A program made the translations under genes and the position numbers. Under the pieces are notes generated by a model, which saw nothing but the letters and a program-made list of their open reading frames with translations, was not told the DNA's origin and searched no databases. DNA of 64,000 nucleotides from assembly GCA_016165875.1 (NCBI GenBank), contig JABBOT010000006.1:2505438-2569437 (forward strand), in the 5' to 3' direction. Below, one piece after another: positions 12,255-24,819 of the stretch; within the stretch, counting starts at the first letter, position 1; each line of letters opens with the position of its first letter. This stretch comes from Acanthopleura granulata (Eukaryota > Mollusca > Polyplacophora > Chitonida > Chitonidae).

Positions 12255-13210
12255 TGAAAGTGACGCCAGGTCCTACGGGTGGAAATAAGAGATGGATCGT
12301 GGAGGAAGGATAGAATGAGTCCCGGGGCGGTAATAATCCATAGATGGAGACGGAAGGACAGAGCACATGTAAAGGTCATGGTCGGCAATATGTCATAGAA
12401 GAAGAAAGAAGGACAGAGTAAATGATGTCGGTGAAAATACACGACGGAGGAGTAAGGACACAGTAAATCCTGTGGACGGTAATATGTCACAGAAGAAGAA
12501 GGAAGGACAGAGTAAATGCCGTCGGTGAAAATACACGATGGAGGAGTAAGGATACAGTAAATCCTGTGGACGGTAATATGTCATAGATGGAGAAGGAAGG
12601 ACAGAGGGAGAGCCATGGGCGGCAATACGTCTTAAGAAGGACAAACTGTGAAGGTAGGACAGAATACATGTAAATGCCTTGGGAGGCAACATGTCATAGA
12701 TGGAGAAGGAATGACAGAGTCAATCCCACAGGTGGCATTTTGTCATAGATGGAAAAGGAAGGACAGAGGGAATGTCATGTGCGGCAATACGTCTTAGGTA
12801 GGGCAGACTGTGAAGGTATTAGAGACTACATATAAATGCCGTGGGTGGCAACATGTCATAGATGAAGGAAGAATAGAGAAAATCCACTGGGTGGCAATAT
12901 GTCGTAGATGGAGAAGGAAGAATAGAGAAAATCCACCGGGTGGCAATATGTCGTAGATGGAAAAAGCACGACAGACTACATGTAAATGCCGTGGGAGGCA
13001 ATATGTCATAGATAGAGAAGGAAGGAAAGAGTACATGTAAATGCTGTGGGAGGCAATATGTCATAGATAGAGAAGGAAGAATAGAGCCAATCCCCGGGTG
13101 GCAGTAGGTCATAGATGGAGAAGGAAGGACAGAGTAAATGCCGTGGGTGGCAATAAACGATGGATGGAGGAGGTAGGACGGAGTCAATCCGACGGGTGGC
13201 AATATATCAC
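12255..13210. repeat. Minisatellite, about 49-bp unit with longer variants
   Basis: Units such as ACAGAGTAAATGCCGTGGG followed by GGCAATATGTCATAGATGGA and an AGAAGGAAGG spacer repeat roughly every 49 bases, some near 57, for close to 20 copies. The long antisense ORFs over it are repeat translations with no known domain. Confidence 0.85.
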
Positions 13211-13214
13211 CACA

Positions 13215-14280
13215 GGAGAAAAGTTTCCTTTCGTTTTATATATTTGATTGTTTGTTAGAAGAAGAGACCACCTTTAAATTGAGTAGGCATCACCAAAAAA
13301 GCTACTTCTTTCAGCCAAGTAGTTCAACGTAGTTGTAGTATATACGTAAACGCCATGTATACAATTGGCTACGTTTTGGCTAAAATCTTCATTATTTTCT
13401 GACATTTACTTCCAGTCATTAAAAAGGAAATGAAGTTTGGGGTCCTACCGTGGACTTTTTGAACCATACTGAACAGATTTTACCAGCTAAACATTCTCTA
13501 ATTTCTATATGTCTGCGTTCTACGTAAATACAAAATAAATGTGGTGCAACACCTGTCTCAACGTTCAAGGTACAATTACAACAGTAACAGCACGCTGGCT
13601 AACGAAAAAAAAAGAGTCTGTGATGTCACTCTTCTTCAACCTGTTCAACACAGTCCAAAAAGTCCTCCGTGGCACCTCAGTCGTTATTTAAATTTAAAGC
13701 AATGCAAAAGAAAATGTCAAAAAATAACGAAGATCATATTCGGAATCTGAACAAAATTGCCTTTCAGATGACGCGTACTTCGTTTAAATGTGGCCTGCTC
13801 TTTTAACGCCATACTCGAGATTTTTTCCTGGTAAAGGATGGTGGTTAGTTTCATGGGTGGAGGAAACCACATCGCCGGGCCTAAAACATCAACCTTTTGG
13901 CAAGTTACTAATGAACTAATGAGGTTTTACGCTGTTTTGAACATGATTTCAATCAGATCATGATGGTTGCTCCAGTTGAAGGGCGGCATATTTAGAGTGC
14001 TGCCCCACTGCAACACCATACATGATGCCCTACCTAGTCACCTGTCTGGCACCTGTTCGACAAGTACTTGGCCAATTCCTCTTACATTGAGCACCAAACA
14101 CGAAAGCGCCAATATTACATGTTATCTTGGGGATGACTAGACTCAGGATTGAACCCCATATCTACTGTTTATCTCTAGCTCTATCACTTATGCCACCCCA
14201 GCCTCTCTTGAACCAGCTGTACTGATAGACGTATGGTATGAAAGATCAGATACACTAAAAAAAAAATACTGTAGAAGTCA
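13215..14280. other. Intergenic, no gene seen; one dispersed-repeat scrap
   Basis: At 13850-13930 a 'TCATGGGTGGAGGAAACCAC' block resembles one near 28030-28110, which suggests a second dispersed family. Nothing else is supported. Confidence 0.4.
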
Positions 14281-14426
14281 GGAAAATACTTATTACAAAC
14301 GTTTATTTATTCTGTGTATTAAAATAAAGTGAGCACATAGTTTCATTATTACAGAATTCAAATCAAAAATATACAATCCCACACATTTAGTTTATTATAC
14401 AAGCCATCCTTATGATGGGGGCCATC

Positions 14427-14690
14427 ACAAGTCTGCCTCCATAGAAAGTGGCCTTGACAAAACAGGCTGTATACACAGAAGGCTTGACAAAACAGACTCC
14501 ATAAGCAGTGGACTTAAGAAGACAGACTCCATAGGCGGTGGACTTGACAAAATAGTCTGCATAGGCAGTTGACTTGACAAGACAGACTGCACAAACAGTG
14601 TACTCGACAAGACTGGCTGCATACACAATGGACTTGAAAAATCAAACTGTACAGACAGTGGATCTGACAAGCTAACTTCTTCAACTATGG
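14427..14690. repeat. Minisatellite, 30-bp unit
   Basis: GACAAAACAGACTCCATAAG plus CAGTGGACTT recurs about nine times with substitutions. Because 30 is a multiple of three, one antisense frame stays open and repeats a ten-residue motif. Confidence 0.85.
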
Positions 14691-17600
14691 ACTTCCAAAA
14701 GCAGACAAAGCCCAGAAGAATAATTTAAAACATGAGAGTCAATACAGTTCCATTTTCAAAGCCACAACCATAGCGACTGAATCAAGCATTGGTGAAATAA
14801 GTTAAATTTCAACAGTAACTAAATACCATGCCCATGTTGGTCACAAAGAAAATAAAGTTGGTTTAAAAGCAATAGGGGACATAAGGCAACTGGAACTACA
14901 GTATGAATGGTGAATATAAAGTGCGAGGACAGCAAGAACATGAATACAGGTAATGAACACAGTCTGTGACCAATGGAGACAATGCTATAAGCTTGCAAAG
15001 GGAAAGGAAACACCACATAATGGTGTACAAAACGACTGGAAAACAACCCCAGTTTGCAGTAAAATTAGTAGCCTAGTTGGCACAATGTAGGGTAGGATTA
15101 TCCTTTTCTGAAGTACATTTCTGTACTTCTACAACCTTTGTTCAAACCTTGGACTTCATAAAATCTGCTAAAAATCTGTAGGTACAGTTTCCAGTCAATC
15201 GATGAATCAATGAGCAAGGCCACAAACAGGAAAGCATCTTTATCTGCTAAAATTTTCCCTTAATTAAACATCCCCCATTGACAAAGATAAAACTAAGCAC
15301 ACACGCACATATAAAACTACTGTATTTCTTACAAGTCCAGCTAGCATCACAATTAAACACTTAGCTGTGCAATAATTATGACTTAACACCGTTATCTAAA
15401 ATGTTAGTAAGAGCAATTAATGTTAAACACCCACATGAGCCTGATGAAGACCAATAACATACAGTTTTGCCACTAGTCTTGCCCAGCATTTTCAGTAGTG
15501 TCCTTACATTGAAAAAGCTGGAAAAAGCTAAAAGGTGAAATCTCCCAGGTTGTCTTTAGTGTCACCTTTTTTGTTTAGGTTTTTGGGAGCATAAATTTGA
15601 TTCATTTTTCTATGAAGATGTCATGTCCTTCATCTAACCTCACTTGACTTCTTAAGCAGATCTGGGAGCATCCAAACAAAAGGGCTACCAATCATGTTTA
15701 TATCTGAGTTGCTAGGAGACTACATGTATATCACTTAGTAACCAGGAACTTCCCATTGTCTGATTGGCCACATAAATGATTGAGAGATGTCCTAGAACCT
15801 GCCCTTTGCATGGACACTCCCATATTTGCAACATAATGAAGAATAGAAACTCTACAGAGAGCAACACAGAATTTGAACCAGATTGGAATCTCAGTGTAGA
15901 AGGTTTATGAATATTCATGGCTGGATTTATGAGTTTGCTTCTGTTTTGATAATCATGGAATTCACAAGTAAGCTTGAGTCTGTCATACAAGAAACAAAAG
16001 AGGCGCCCTCTTTCATCAAAGTCTCCTCTTAGGAAAGGCCAACTTAGTCACTAATTTATTACATGTATTAATAACTCGATTACGAACAATTTACTAGTCC
16101 TAAATTCTGAGCGTCACCAAATGAATTACTTCACCTGTACCAATTTGTACTTTAATTTAAGCATCCCCCTCCCCCCCCACCCCCTTCAAAGAAAACTGGT
16201 ACAAAATTTCATCTATCACATACATGTACATTCCGCCTACATGCACTTACCCCTTACAGTATGTATTAGCGACAGGTGAAAATAAATTAGGTAAAAAAAA
16301 AGAAGACAAAAAAAGAGCAACATAAAAACAAGGCAATGGAACAAAGTTGTAAATCAAAAGCACGGAGACATGGCATGTCTTGCAATAAAAAAATCCAAGA
16401 GAAAAAAAGTTATAAAAAAAAAAAAAAAAAATTCCAAAAGTTACAGTTTTCACAGCAAACCTTGACCTCATCACAAACACATGTACAGCAAACCATTCCT
16501 TACACAACTGACACTTAAAAAGCAACAAGTCAAATCCACCAACACTATACACACATGTACATGCACATTCTGATCATATTTGATGCACCGGAAAAAGAAT
16601 CTTTTTTCAACAATTTCTTTCCAGTTCTTCCAGTGTATATTTCACTGGATTTAAAGGGTTCTTCAACCAACAGTTCATATGGCATCATTCAGGGATTTTC
16701 AGAGGCATGAATGCAAAGAATTCCCGTCATCTTATGCCGTACGTTCACCCTGTTCAAGACAATTAACATTAGAGGGTCTGTTTAGAACTTGCGGGTAAAA
16801 AAAAAACAACTTGTATCTGTTTTTGGGGGTAATGATCTGTCATTCTTAGCGAAATCACCAGTGCTTACTCTGTGGAAATCAAGTCTGATTTTCTGACTTG
16901 GATTCATGACCTAAGCCTTGTTAAGTACAGTGATGCATGTCAACACTACAAGAGATGCACACAGCTGGATGTTACACCAAGTGGAAGTTGTATATACCTT
17001 TGTGTAGACTTAACTCTCAAACTCTTAACAGCCCATGTCATGTTTGAAGTCTATAGTGGCACAGTAGGCATTTCTTTCATGTACATTCTCAAGATATCTT
17101 ATCAGATTTTTGGAATCCATCAAAACATGAATCAAGTCTTCCCATTCCTGCTTAAGCAGAAGTCAATCTCGTAAGTCTGAAAATGTGGGGCATCTAACAT
17201 AATGATGTGCATTATTATTATCGTTACACATCAATGAACTTAGGACAGATGAAGGTCACTTAGGAACCCTACATTTATAAACCAACATTGTCTACCATCA
17301 CAAAAATCAACCTTGAAAAGAACTAACACGATAAATAGAAACACATTTTATAAAACAAGGGGAGACAACCCCTGCATCCCCCCCCCCCCTCAGCACATGC
17401 TACAGTCTCTTAAAACCATGAAGCTTTCAACAAGTCTTCTATTTACATTCTCATACAGCACCAGTACATCAAGAAGTTATGCAAGTGTATATATGTACAC
17501 AGTAAAAACAAGGTAATCATAATTTGATAATATATAATTCACACAAAGTTCAACATTTATCACATTTTAAGATACAAGTAAAAAAAAGTCTGCAGAAAGG

Positions 17601-18879
17601 TGCATAAAATATGAAACATTCCTGCCATTTGAACCAACAGGTAAAGGGATAGGCAAGGGATCCACACACACATGTAGATCTGTCAAGTTGGCTGTGACAG
17701 ATTAAGTGGAGAACACTGCAGCAGAAAATCAGAATCTGGCAAGATTTCTCTCACTCTTTTAACACCAAGGCAGTGTATATATATGTATATATATCATTTA
17801 GCTTTCCTGGGTAAGTAGATAAGCATTCAAATATTACAATTCATAAAAAAGGAATTAACAAAACAGCCTTATAAAAGCAGATCTGCTTCATCTAAACAAG
17901 TCAGAAATCTGCAAAAAACCTAGTAAGTCCCTTTAAAAACAAGATTTGAAGGATGTGTATGTTCAAAATGATGACTTCTTAATGTTTTAGCGATGTTAAT
18001 TCATAAAATGTTGGTTGATACCTGGATGCTTCACGATGAAGAAAATGTCACAGCGGAATCGGCTTGAGGGAATATTTTTATGCTTCAAGATTCTTTGGGG
18101 ATTGATAAAGACATATACCATGACAAATGTTATGCATATCGATATCTGCAGAGAACACCATAAAAGTCTTGATTAAAAAGTCTTGTTCCTTCAGGGAATT
18201 CCATTAACAAGATAATTGTTTTCCAGATTCCCTAGTCAATGTGTTATATTGAAGTGCTGACCATTCCTGGAATCCTTAGCCAACATAGCTGTTACCCCTT
18301 TCTGGAAGTCTTACCCGGCCTCCAGGAAACTCCCTTTAAGAAATCATGACCACTTTTTGGTGACCAAGCAGTAAATTTCTCAGGAGTGCCAAGTTTTGTG
18401 GACTTTTTTTTTTACCAGAAACAAATGAAGACAAGAATGCTTTCTAATCAGATTCCCTCAAGCACATGTTTAAAAAAGACTGATCAGTTATTTAGATAGA
18501 TCAAGGTAAATTACGTCATGTTCTGCAAAAATAAAATCTAAAAAAAAAAACCCAAAAAACTTTGATATTTCTGTTTGAATTGCAGATAACATTCAGTATT
18601 CATTATCACAGGAATTGGCTATTTCTGCCATGGATACTATGATCCTATAATGACATTAACTAAGGCTGAACTGCAGATCAGCAGGGAAGATGTAAACTGT
18701 GATATATATTTGGTCTGTATTTGAGTCTCTGCTGGGAACACAAACAACACCTTAACAAGGGGTCAGTTCCCTGAGAAATTCTGTGATAAAAAAAAAACAA
18801 AAACAATACAGGTACAACAGGAAATTTACGCACAAAAACAGTGCTAAGGCATGTTCCAGATAAGATATGGCATACAGGG

Positions 18880-19210
18880 TGAGATGTCCCACGAGTACAG
18901 TTTGATATTTGTGGAGGAGTCCATGGACAGCACTGTGAGATATCCAAAGAGGAATTCAGTCACCATTGTGTTATATCAAAAGACGAATTCAGAGACACCA
19001 CTGTGTGATATCCACAAAAGAATCAGTAGGCAACACTGTGTGATATCTATGGAAGAATTCACTCACACCACTTTGTGATATTGGTAAAAAAACAATCCTC
19101 GGAAACACCACTCATGTGATGTAAGCATCTGTAGAACAGTCCCCAGACACCACTCTGTGACTTCAGTGGAACAGTCTCCAGACACCACTCTGTGATACCC
19201 ATGGAATAAA
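18880..19210. repeat. Minisatellite, about 35-bp unit
   Basis: Units of the form TGTGATATC...GAATTCA...ACACCACT repeat about nine times. The copies become more diverged toward 19210. Confidence 0.75.
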
Positions 19211-19571
19211 ATGTAGAATGGAATTCCCCAATCAAGCTATCCTGGTCAATCCAGCCCACCCTTCCTCACAATGGAAAATCTGGACAGGAATATGAAAGAC
19301 ATCACTGGTGAACCACATCACCAATATGGTCTGTAAAACCCACCATACAATCAATACATCTGACCGCGTTTAATTTGGTGAAAAAAAAAAGATCTACAAA
19401 ATTCAGCAGAAGGTGTTTTCAGATACACTTTTAATGGTATTTTTACTCACAATAACTTCATTTTAGAGTGGTCGTTCACTTTAAACTACCTTTCTGAGAC
19501 CAACAGAACTCTCAGAATCACAAACCAAAACATTAAACATCACAGACGACTACTGCAGGTCCAGTACTCAC

Positions 19572-21490
19572 CTATGTGCCATTACTGCTCGGCTTCTGCA
19601 CATCTAAATCTATCACGTCCAGTTCTATGTTAACTGGTGATACATTGGAGTAGCCTCCCTTTGATTTCATCTGAGTCTGTATAGAGGAAATCTGGAGAAC
19701 AAAAAAAAATCCATAACATGGAACCCATTCCTTATTTGATTGGAATTCAATGCCTGACATTATCAAGAATTTTCACCTGTAAGCCAGAAGGTCCTTGAGG
19801 AAACATTAGGGCGACTGAGTTAAAATTTGGCACAACACACAAACTTTCCAACAAGTGATGTACAGATTTGATTTATTTATTTGATCAGTGTTTTACACCG
19901 TGCTGAAGAAAATTTCACTTCTGTGATGGCCGCCAGTACCATGGTGCGAGGAAAGCGGACAGAGGCCGAAGGAAACCCACAACCATTCGCAGGTAACTGT
20001 GACATACAGATGCACATCCCTTTCGCAGAGGACTAATGCTCCAAAATGAATTTCACGCACTTAAACCACTTTAACAGCTACATAGACCTTCAGAACACTG
20101 GAAGTGGATGAATACCGATGACTCTCTGAGATAAGTGACCAGCAACACTGGTACTGACAGGCAAATGCACCTTAGACAGCTAGGTAGACAGCCAGATAGA
20201 TAGCCAGATAGACAGCCAGGTAGACAGCCAGGTAGACAGCTAGGTAGATAGCCAGATAGACAGCCAGATAGACAGCCAGGTAGACAGCCAGGTAGATAGC
20301 CAGGTAGACAGATAGACAGCCAGATAGACAGCCAGGTAGACAGCCAGGTAGAGAGCCAGGTAGATAGCCAGGTAGATAGCCAGGTAGATAGCCAGATAGA
20401 CAGCCAGATAGATAGCCAGGTAGACAACCAGGTAGACAGCCAGATAGACAGCCAGCCAGATAGACAGCCAGGTAGACAGCCAGGTAGATAGCCAGATAGA
20501 TAGCCAGGTAGACAGCCAGATAGACAGCCAGACAGACAGCCAGATAGATAGCCAGGTAGACAGCTAGGTAGACAGCCAGATAGATAGCCAGGTAGATAGC
20601 AAGGTACATAGCCAGATAGATAGCCAGAGAGATAGCCAGATAGATAGCCAGGTAGATAGCCAGGTAGACAGCCAGGTAGATAGCCAGGTAGACAGCCAGA
20701 TAGATAGCCAGGTAGATAGCCAGGCCTAGCACCTCGAAATGGATTTTTACTTCAGCAAGATAAGGAATTCCATAACCCTTTGGTACAGGTTTGGTCTATT
20801 CTAACAAAATTAACATGGGAAAGTTGGGACAAAAACAAGGGAATTGCCAATAAGACAACCTGATTTCAAACTGTGGCTAAATCCTTGCCCTTGGGTAAGA
20901 AGAAAGACTTACGTAAGTGCCGTTGGAGGCATCGCTGGAGCCGATGTGTCCAGTATGGCGGAAGTCCTGTGGTAGACCAATCATACTGGGGTCCAGGCGC
21001 CGACGCCGCTTCTGCAAGGGGAGATAACTTACATGTGAGGATAACAGCCAAGAGGAATCATAACCATGGAACAGTGCAGAGCTCTTCAGCTTTCACAAGA
21101 ATCTTAACTACAAAGCAAGTTCTCAGTCTCGAAAGCTTACTTGCATACCTCTAATATCAATAGTACGATGGTACAAAATTGCTTATTATACATGAGTCCA
21201 ACTGGTTGTCAAACTTGACCCAAGGTGTCACAAGATGTATGAGTGTCACACCAAATTTTATCACAATCTTTCAATATTCAAAGCAGTTCCTATACAGCAA
21301 CCGAAACGTGACAACAAACAGAAAGCCAGAACCACAGACAGATGGATAATAACACATTAATATTCCTTAAAGAATCGTTGGGTATTAATGTACAAAAAAT
21401 ACACATGTATTCATGAGATAAGGGAATACTTACAGCTGGGCGGGGCTGTTCTGTTACACAACAGTTGAAACACATCAGCAAATCTCCCAT
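19572..21490 (-). CDS. CDC42SE2: CDC42 small effector protein (CDC42SE/SPEC), complete
   Basis: Three minus-strand coding exons, all phase 0, encode 91 aa: 21490-21434 (exon reaches 21573), 21011-20913 and 19691-19572. The N-terminus has the CFNCC cysteine cluster (Cys7, 10, 11), palmitoylated and membrane-targeting in the known family. KRRRR (20-24) is a basic patch. A CRIB motif follows, MIGLPQDFRHTGHIG (29-43), which binds GTP-loaded CDC42. The tail contains SIQTQMKSKGGY (55-66), closest to my memory of vertebrate CDC42SE2 (about 84 aa). The family acts at the plasma membrane on CDC42-dependent actin organisation. The start is the Met six residues before the CFNCC cluster; an upstream ATG in the exon opens only a very short frame. 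The TAG stop is the last codon of its exon-like block, directly followed by GTGAGT. The 1/2 paralogue label is approximate for an invertebrate. Confidence 0.93.
19868..20000 (-). repeat. tRNA-derived SINE, 3' half, in CDC42SE intron
   Basis: The reversed tail (TTTATTTATTTGATCAGTG) is followed by the core and the CGAAGGAAACCCACAACC block. The head is missing. Confidence 0.85.
20167..20728. repeat. 12-bp minisatellite, about 47 units, in CDC42SE intron
   Basis: Near-perfect units of GAYAGCCAGRTA form about 560 bases. The period is a multiple of three and the unit has no stops on the minus strand, so a 186-residue IYLA/VYLA ORF appears; it has no start context or homologue and is not a gene. 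The array lies between the second and third coding exons of CDC42SE. Confidence 0.92.
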
Positions 21491-21799
21491 ACTGGACCAA
21501 CTGTCAATCACTGTCAACCTCTGGTCATCAGGCACAAGCCACGCCCCTAGCTCGCCTCTTCTGCCAATTGTACCTGAGAAAAGACGACCAGAGAGTTTTA
21601 CACTTGTACATCATGAACCTGTTCCCTACACAAGCACCGCTCACAGAAATGAAAGTAACTCCTTTGATGGCCGGATATCAACCACACGATTGGTACAAGT
21701 CTGCAATACTGATGATCATACACAGATGGCAGAATTGTTCAAATGCTATTTATATCCAACAGATATAAGGTAGGAAACTTGGAAAAAAAAGTGAAAAAA

Positions 21800-22525
21800 T
21801 GAAGACCTGGGACATAATTCCTCAATTTCGCATAAAAGGATGCAAAACATGAGGAAATATTCCAATCTCAAACAAACAACATTCGTTTGAAAGTTGACAC
21901 ACTAGGCTTTACGTTGATAAATGAACTGAAGATGCTTTCTCCTGGTTACACACGGCCCAAAACCCGTAAGTTTGCCGACAAATTCAATAACAGGGAGAGG
22001 AGCATCAAGCGACAGTTCTGGCTTGATTTCTCAACAATGAAAGCCGCTGGTGCGACCACATTTCTATCAACAAAGTAAGTTGCTCTTGTAATAGCACTTT
22101 GATGTACTGAACTCTACAGGAGTTATAAGGCTTCCTCTTGTCTTCAATGTATATGTGCAGAGCTGTCAAATTCTCTATGTGTAGCAGCCATGACTCTTTA
22201 GTCGTCAAGGCAATAAAAGCTTCAGTTTGATTGGTCTCACACTATGATTGGCTGGTGTGTGACCAGTCACAGCAAAGCTTTTCGATGTGACCTGATTTTC
22301 CTGTTACTTGATCAGTCTGACTACAGAAAACGCCTACAAACTTACGGGTTTCAGGTAGCCAAGAGAAAGCACATTTGTTTGTCGATTCATATATCAGCGT
22401 AAAGCCTAGAGTGTCAGCTTTCGAATGAACATCGTTTGGTTGAGATTGGAATATTTCTCCATGTTTTTTTTGTCAGGTTATGCAAAGTTGGGGATGATGT
22501 CCCAGGCCTTGAAGTTTCACACGAA
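21800..22525. mobile_element. Foldback/MITE-like element with long inverted arms
   Basis: The left arm (about 21805-21980) is matched in reverse complement by the right arm (about 22330-22515). Shared blocks include ATATTCCAATCTCAA, CTAGGCTTTACG and AAACCCGTAAGTTTG. Homology fades toward the centre near 22200. No transposase is present, so it looks like a non-autonomous DNA element in the first CDC42SE intron, close to the coding-start exon. Confidence 0.75.
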
Positions 22526-22529
22526 TTCT

Positions 22530-22990
22530 GCCACCTATGCTGAAGAGCACTCCCAAATCCTGTAGCGCCACTGGTGAGTTTTACGTAATACACGAGCAGT
22601 GTAACTCCGAAAAATGAAGAATTCATTCTGACTCGATATTTTGCCATTTTATTTTGCCATCATCAGGAGAGTGATTTTGCCATCATCGGGAGAGTGATTT
22701 TGCCATCATCGGGAGAATGATTTTGTCATCATCAGGAGAGTGATTTTGTCATCATCAGGAGAGTGATTTTGTCATCATCAGGAGAGTGATTTTAGGAGAG
22801 TGATTTTGCCATCATCAGGCGAGTGATTTTGTCATCACCAGGAGAGTGATTTTGCCATCATCACTCTCCTTACAATGTCAAACTAAAATGCCGAAATGTC
22901 GAGTCAGAATGAAGTCTTCGTTTTCAGAGTTACACTGTTCGTGCAATGTGCCAATGACATCTGTGTCAGAAATCTGTAGGACTCACCAAG
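22530..22990. mobile_element. Inverted-repeat element with a tandem-repeat core
   Basis: Left arm 22555-22645 and right arm 22880-22990 are reverse complements (GCAGTGTAACTCCGAAAA against AGAGTTACACTGTTCG; TTCATTCTGACTCGA against TCGAGTCAGAATGAA). Between them lies a 23-bp array. It directly adjoins the foldback at 21800-22525 and may be part of one composite element. Confidence 0.7.
22652..22866. repeat. 23-bp tandem array
   Basis: About nine units of TTTTGCCATCATCAGGAGAG plus TGA, with GTC/GCC and CAG/CGG variants and one shortened unit near 22790. It is the core of the inverted-repeat element. Confidence 0.9.
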
Positions 22991-23081
22991 CCTTGTGAAA
23001 CTTTATGTTTTTCTATGGAAGAGATGCTATCTTCACTTAAACCACAGGTGTATTTTGCTACAGATGAAACTGTTAAAAAAT

Positions 23082-23262
23082 TTATTTATTTATTTCATTG
23101 GTGTTTTACTCCATACTCAAGAAAATTTCACTTATACAATAGCGGCCAGCATTAATCTCGCAGGGAACCAGTGAAGATCCCACGGGAAACCCAAGTACGA
23201 CAGGACAGGAAGCCAGGAAGCCAGGAAGCCAACTGGGCTTAAACTCACAGCAACAAGCACAT
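23082..23262 (-). repeat. tRNA-derived SINE, diverged
   Basis: The reversed tail and core (TATTTATTTCATTGGTG, then CTCAAGAAAATTTCACTTA) are followed by a rearranged body containing three copies of GAAGCCAG. The head is incomplete. Confidence 0.75.
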
Positions 23263-24125
23263 GAAGCCATCAATAACGCATAGTCGCTCCACCAAAACCA
23301 TCTTTGAATTTCTATGTGTAAATACATTTAGCCCTTGTCAGGGAGGATAATTATTCTTTTCTCCTTTTTTTTTTTTTCTAACACAGCAATACAAGTTTAT
23401 AATTATGCCTGATATCGTATTTCCTTGAAACAATAGTACATATACATATATCATATACAAGTATATCTAGCCATAATTTATATATTTGCCAATGCCTAAC
23501 ATTATTACCATACTCAAAAAGTTGTCACCTACATGAAGGGTGTCAGCTTCACAGGTGGAGAATACCAGATCCAGCCAGGAAGGACACATACATAAAGTGT
23601 AGAGTACACATATGTACCACACTGTTCATATCACAATAAACTATATACATGTACTCAATACACTGCACTGGCATTTAACATCAGTACATCTACACGCCAC
23701 GTTAACAATCATTATTCAAACAGATAAATGCTGTATCACCGTATTGACCATATGAGGAAGCATCACACTCACATTAGGCCAAATACAAAAACAAATATGC
23801 AAATAAAGACATGATAAAAAAAAACTGCATATTTTCCATAACTTTTCCTTTCCAATTAACCACTGTCCTCCACCCAGGTTTTTAAAATAATTTTTATGCA
23901 TTAATCCAGCTGAATAAAATGTTTGTTGCGCAGGTCTAATTTATATTGATGGAGGATTTGATTTTTTTTTTTTTTTTTCAATTTCAAATCTGCAGGTGAA
24001 GTTCTGAATTCTTACACCAATTTTAACTTTCACTGATGAAACAAAATAACAATAAACATTCAAACATTTATATTACCACATGTTACGTGATTGTGGATGA
24101 TCATAGTGCACCTTTAAACTCAGAT

Positions 24126-24340
24126 ATTTATTTATTTGATTGTAGATTTACTCTGTACTCAAGAATATTTCACTTAAAAGACGGCGGCCAGCATTAGGGT
24201 GGGAGGAAACCGGGCAGAGCCCGGGGGAAACCCACGACCATCCTCAGGCTGCCGGCAGATCTCACCAGGAGGAAGCCAGCATGAGCTGGACTTGAACTCA
24301 CCACGATCATACTGGTGAGAGGCTTCTGGGTCCTTGTGCC
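24126..24340 (-). repeat. tRNA-derived SINE lacking the head tip
   Basis: The tail, core and body (GGGTGGGAGGAAACCGGGC, then GAGGAAGCCAGCATGAGCTG) are well preserved. The tRNA-like head is cut where the next SINE begins. Confidence 0.88.
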
Positions 24341-24482
24341 GCTTTATTTGATTGGTGTTTTATGCTGTGCTCAAGAATACTTTACTCACAAGACGACTAC
24401 CAGCAATGTGGTTGGAGGAAACCCTGCAGAGCTTGCAAGGAAACCCATGTTAGTTCAACCGTAAGAGGCAGCGAGTAGATCC
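24341..24482 (-). repeat. Second SINE copy, head-to-tail with the previous one
   Basis: A fresh tail (TTTATTTGATTGGTGTTTTA) starts where the upstream copy is truncated. This suggests one SINE inserted into the head of the other. The copy is more diverged. Confidence 0.8.
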
Positions 24483-24819
24483 CCAGAGGAGAAATACACC
24501 ACAGCGTTTGCACCTCACCTGAATTACAAACGGTCTGATGTATATGCACATGTAACACTAGAAGCTGGAATCTATGACCAATTGTCTGGCACTGGTCACT
24601 ACTCGTTAAGTTTTGCTACATGTGTCACTGTAATTACATGTAAACTATGTATATTGATGCTACCTACACGGAAGCCCTACCAATGTTAATCCTTTTAATC
24701 AGTATTTTAATCCCTTATTTGTTACATTGTATACACCTGTTGTTCCTTTGTTCAACCATGTTCAATCCATGCTGGGATTAGCTATAACAACCCTACCAAG
24801 CAACAAACACATATACTGA

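Larger units (their letters stand above)
14300..19571 (-). other. Possible long 3' UTR or downstream region of CDC42SE
   Basis: No coding exon is seen for 5 kb below the CDC42SE stop codon. A minus-strand AATAAA lies at about 14302-14307. SINEs, frequent elsewhere, are absent here. Long 3' UTRs are known for vertebrate CDC42SE genes. A GTGAGT donor directly after the stop codon means part of this could instead be an intron. RNA evidence is needed to decide. Confidence 0.3.

Noticed and set aside
12203..13202. Antisense ORFs of up to 127 residues
   Set aside because: They are repetitive peptides from the 49-bp minisatellite.
20172..20732. 186-residue antisense ORF of IYLA/VYLA repeats
   Set aside because: It is a translation of the 12-bp array in a CDC42SE intron.
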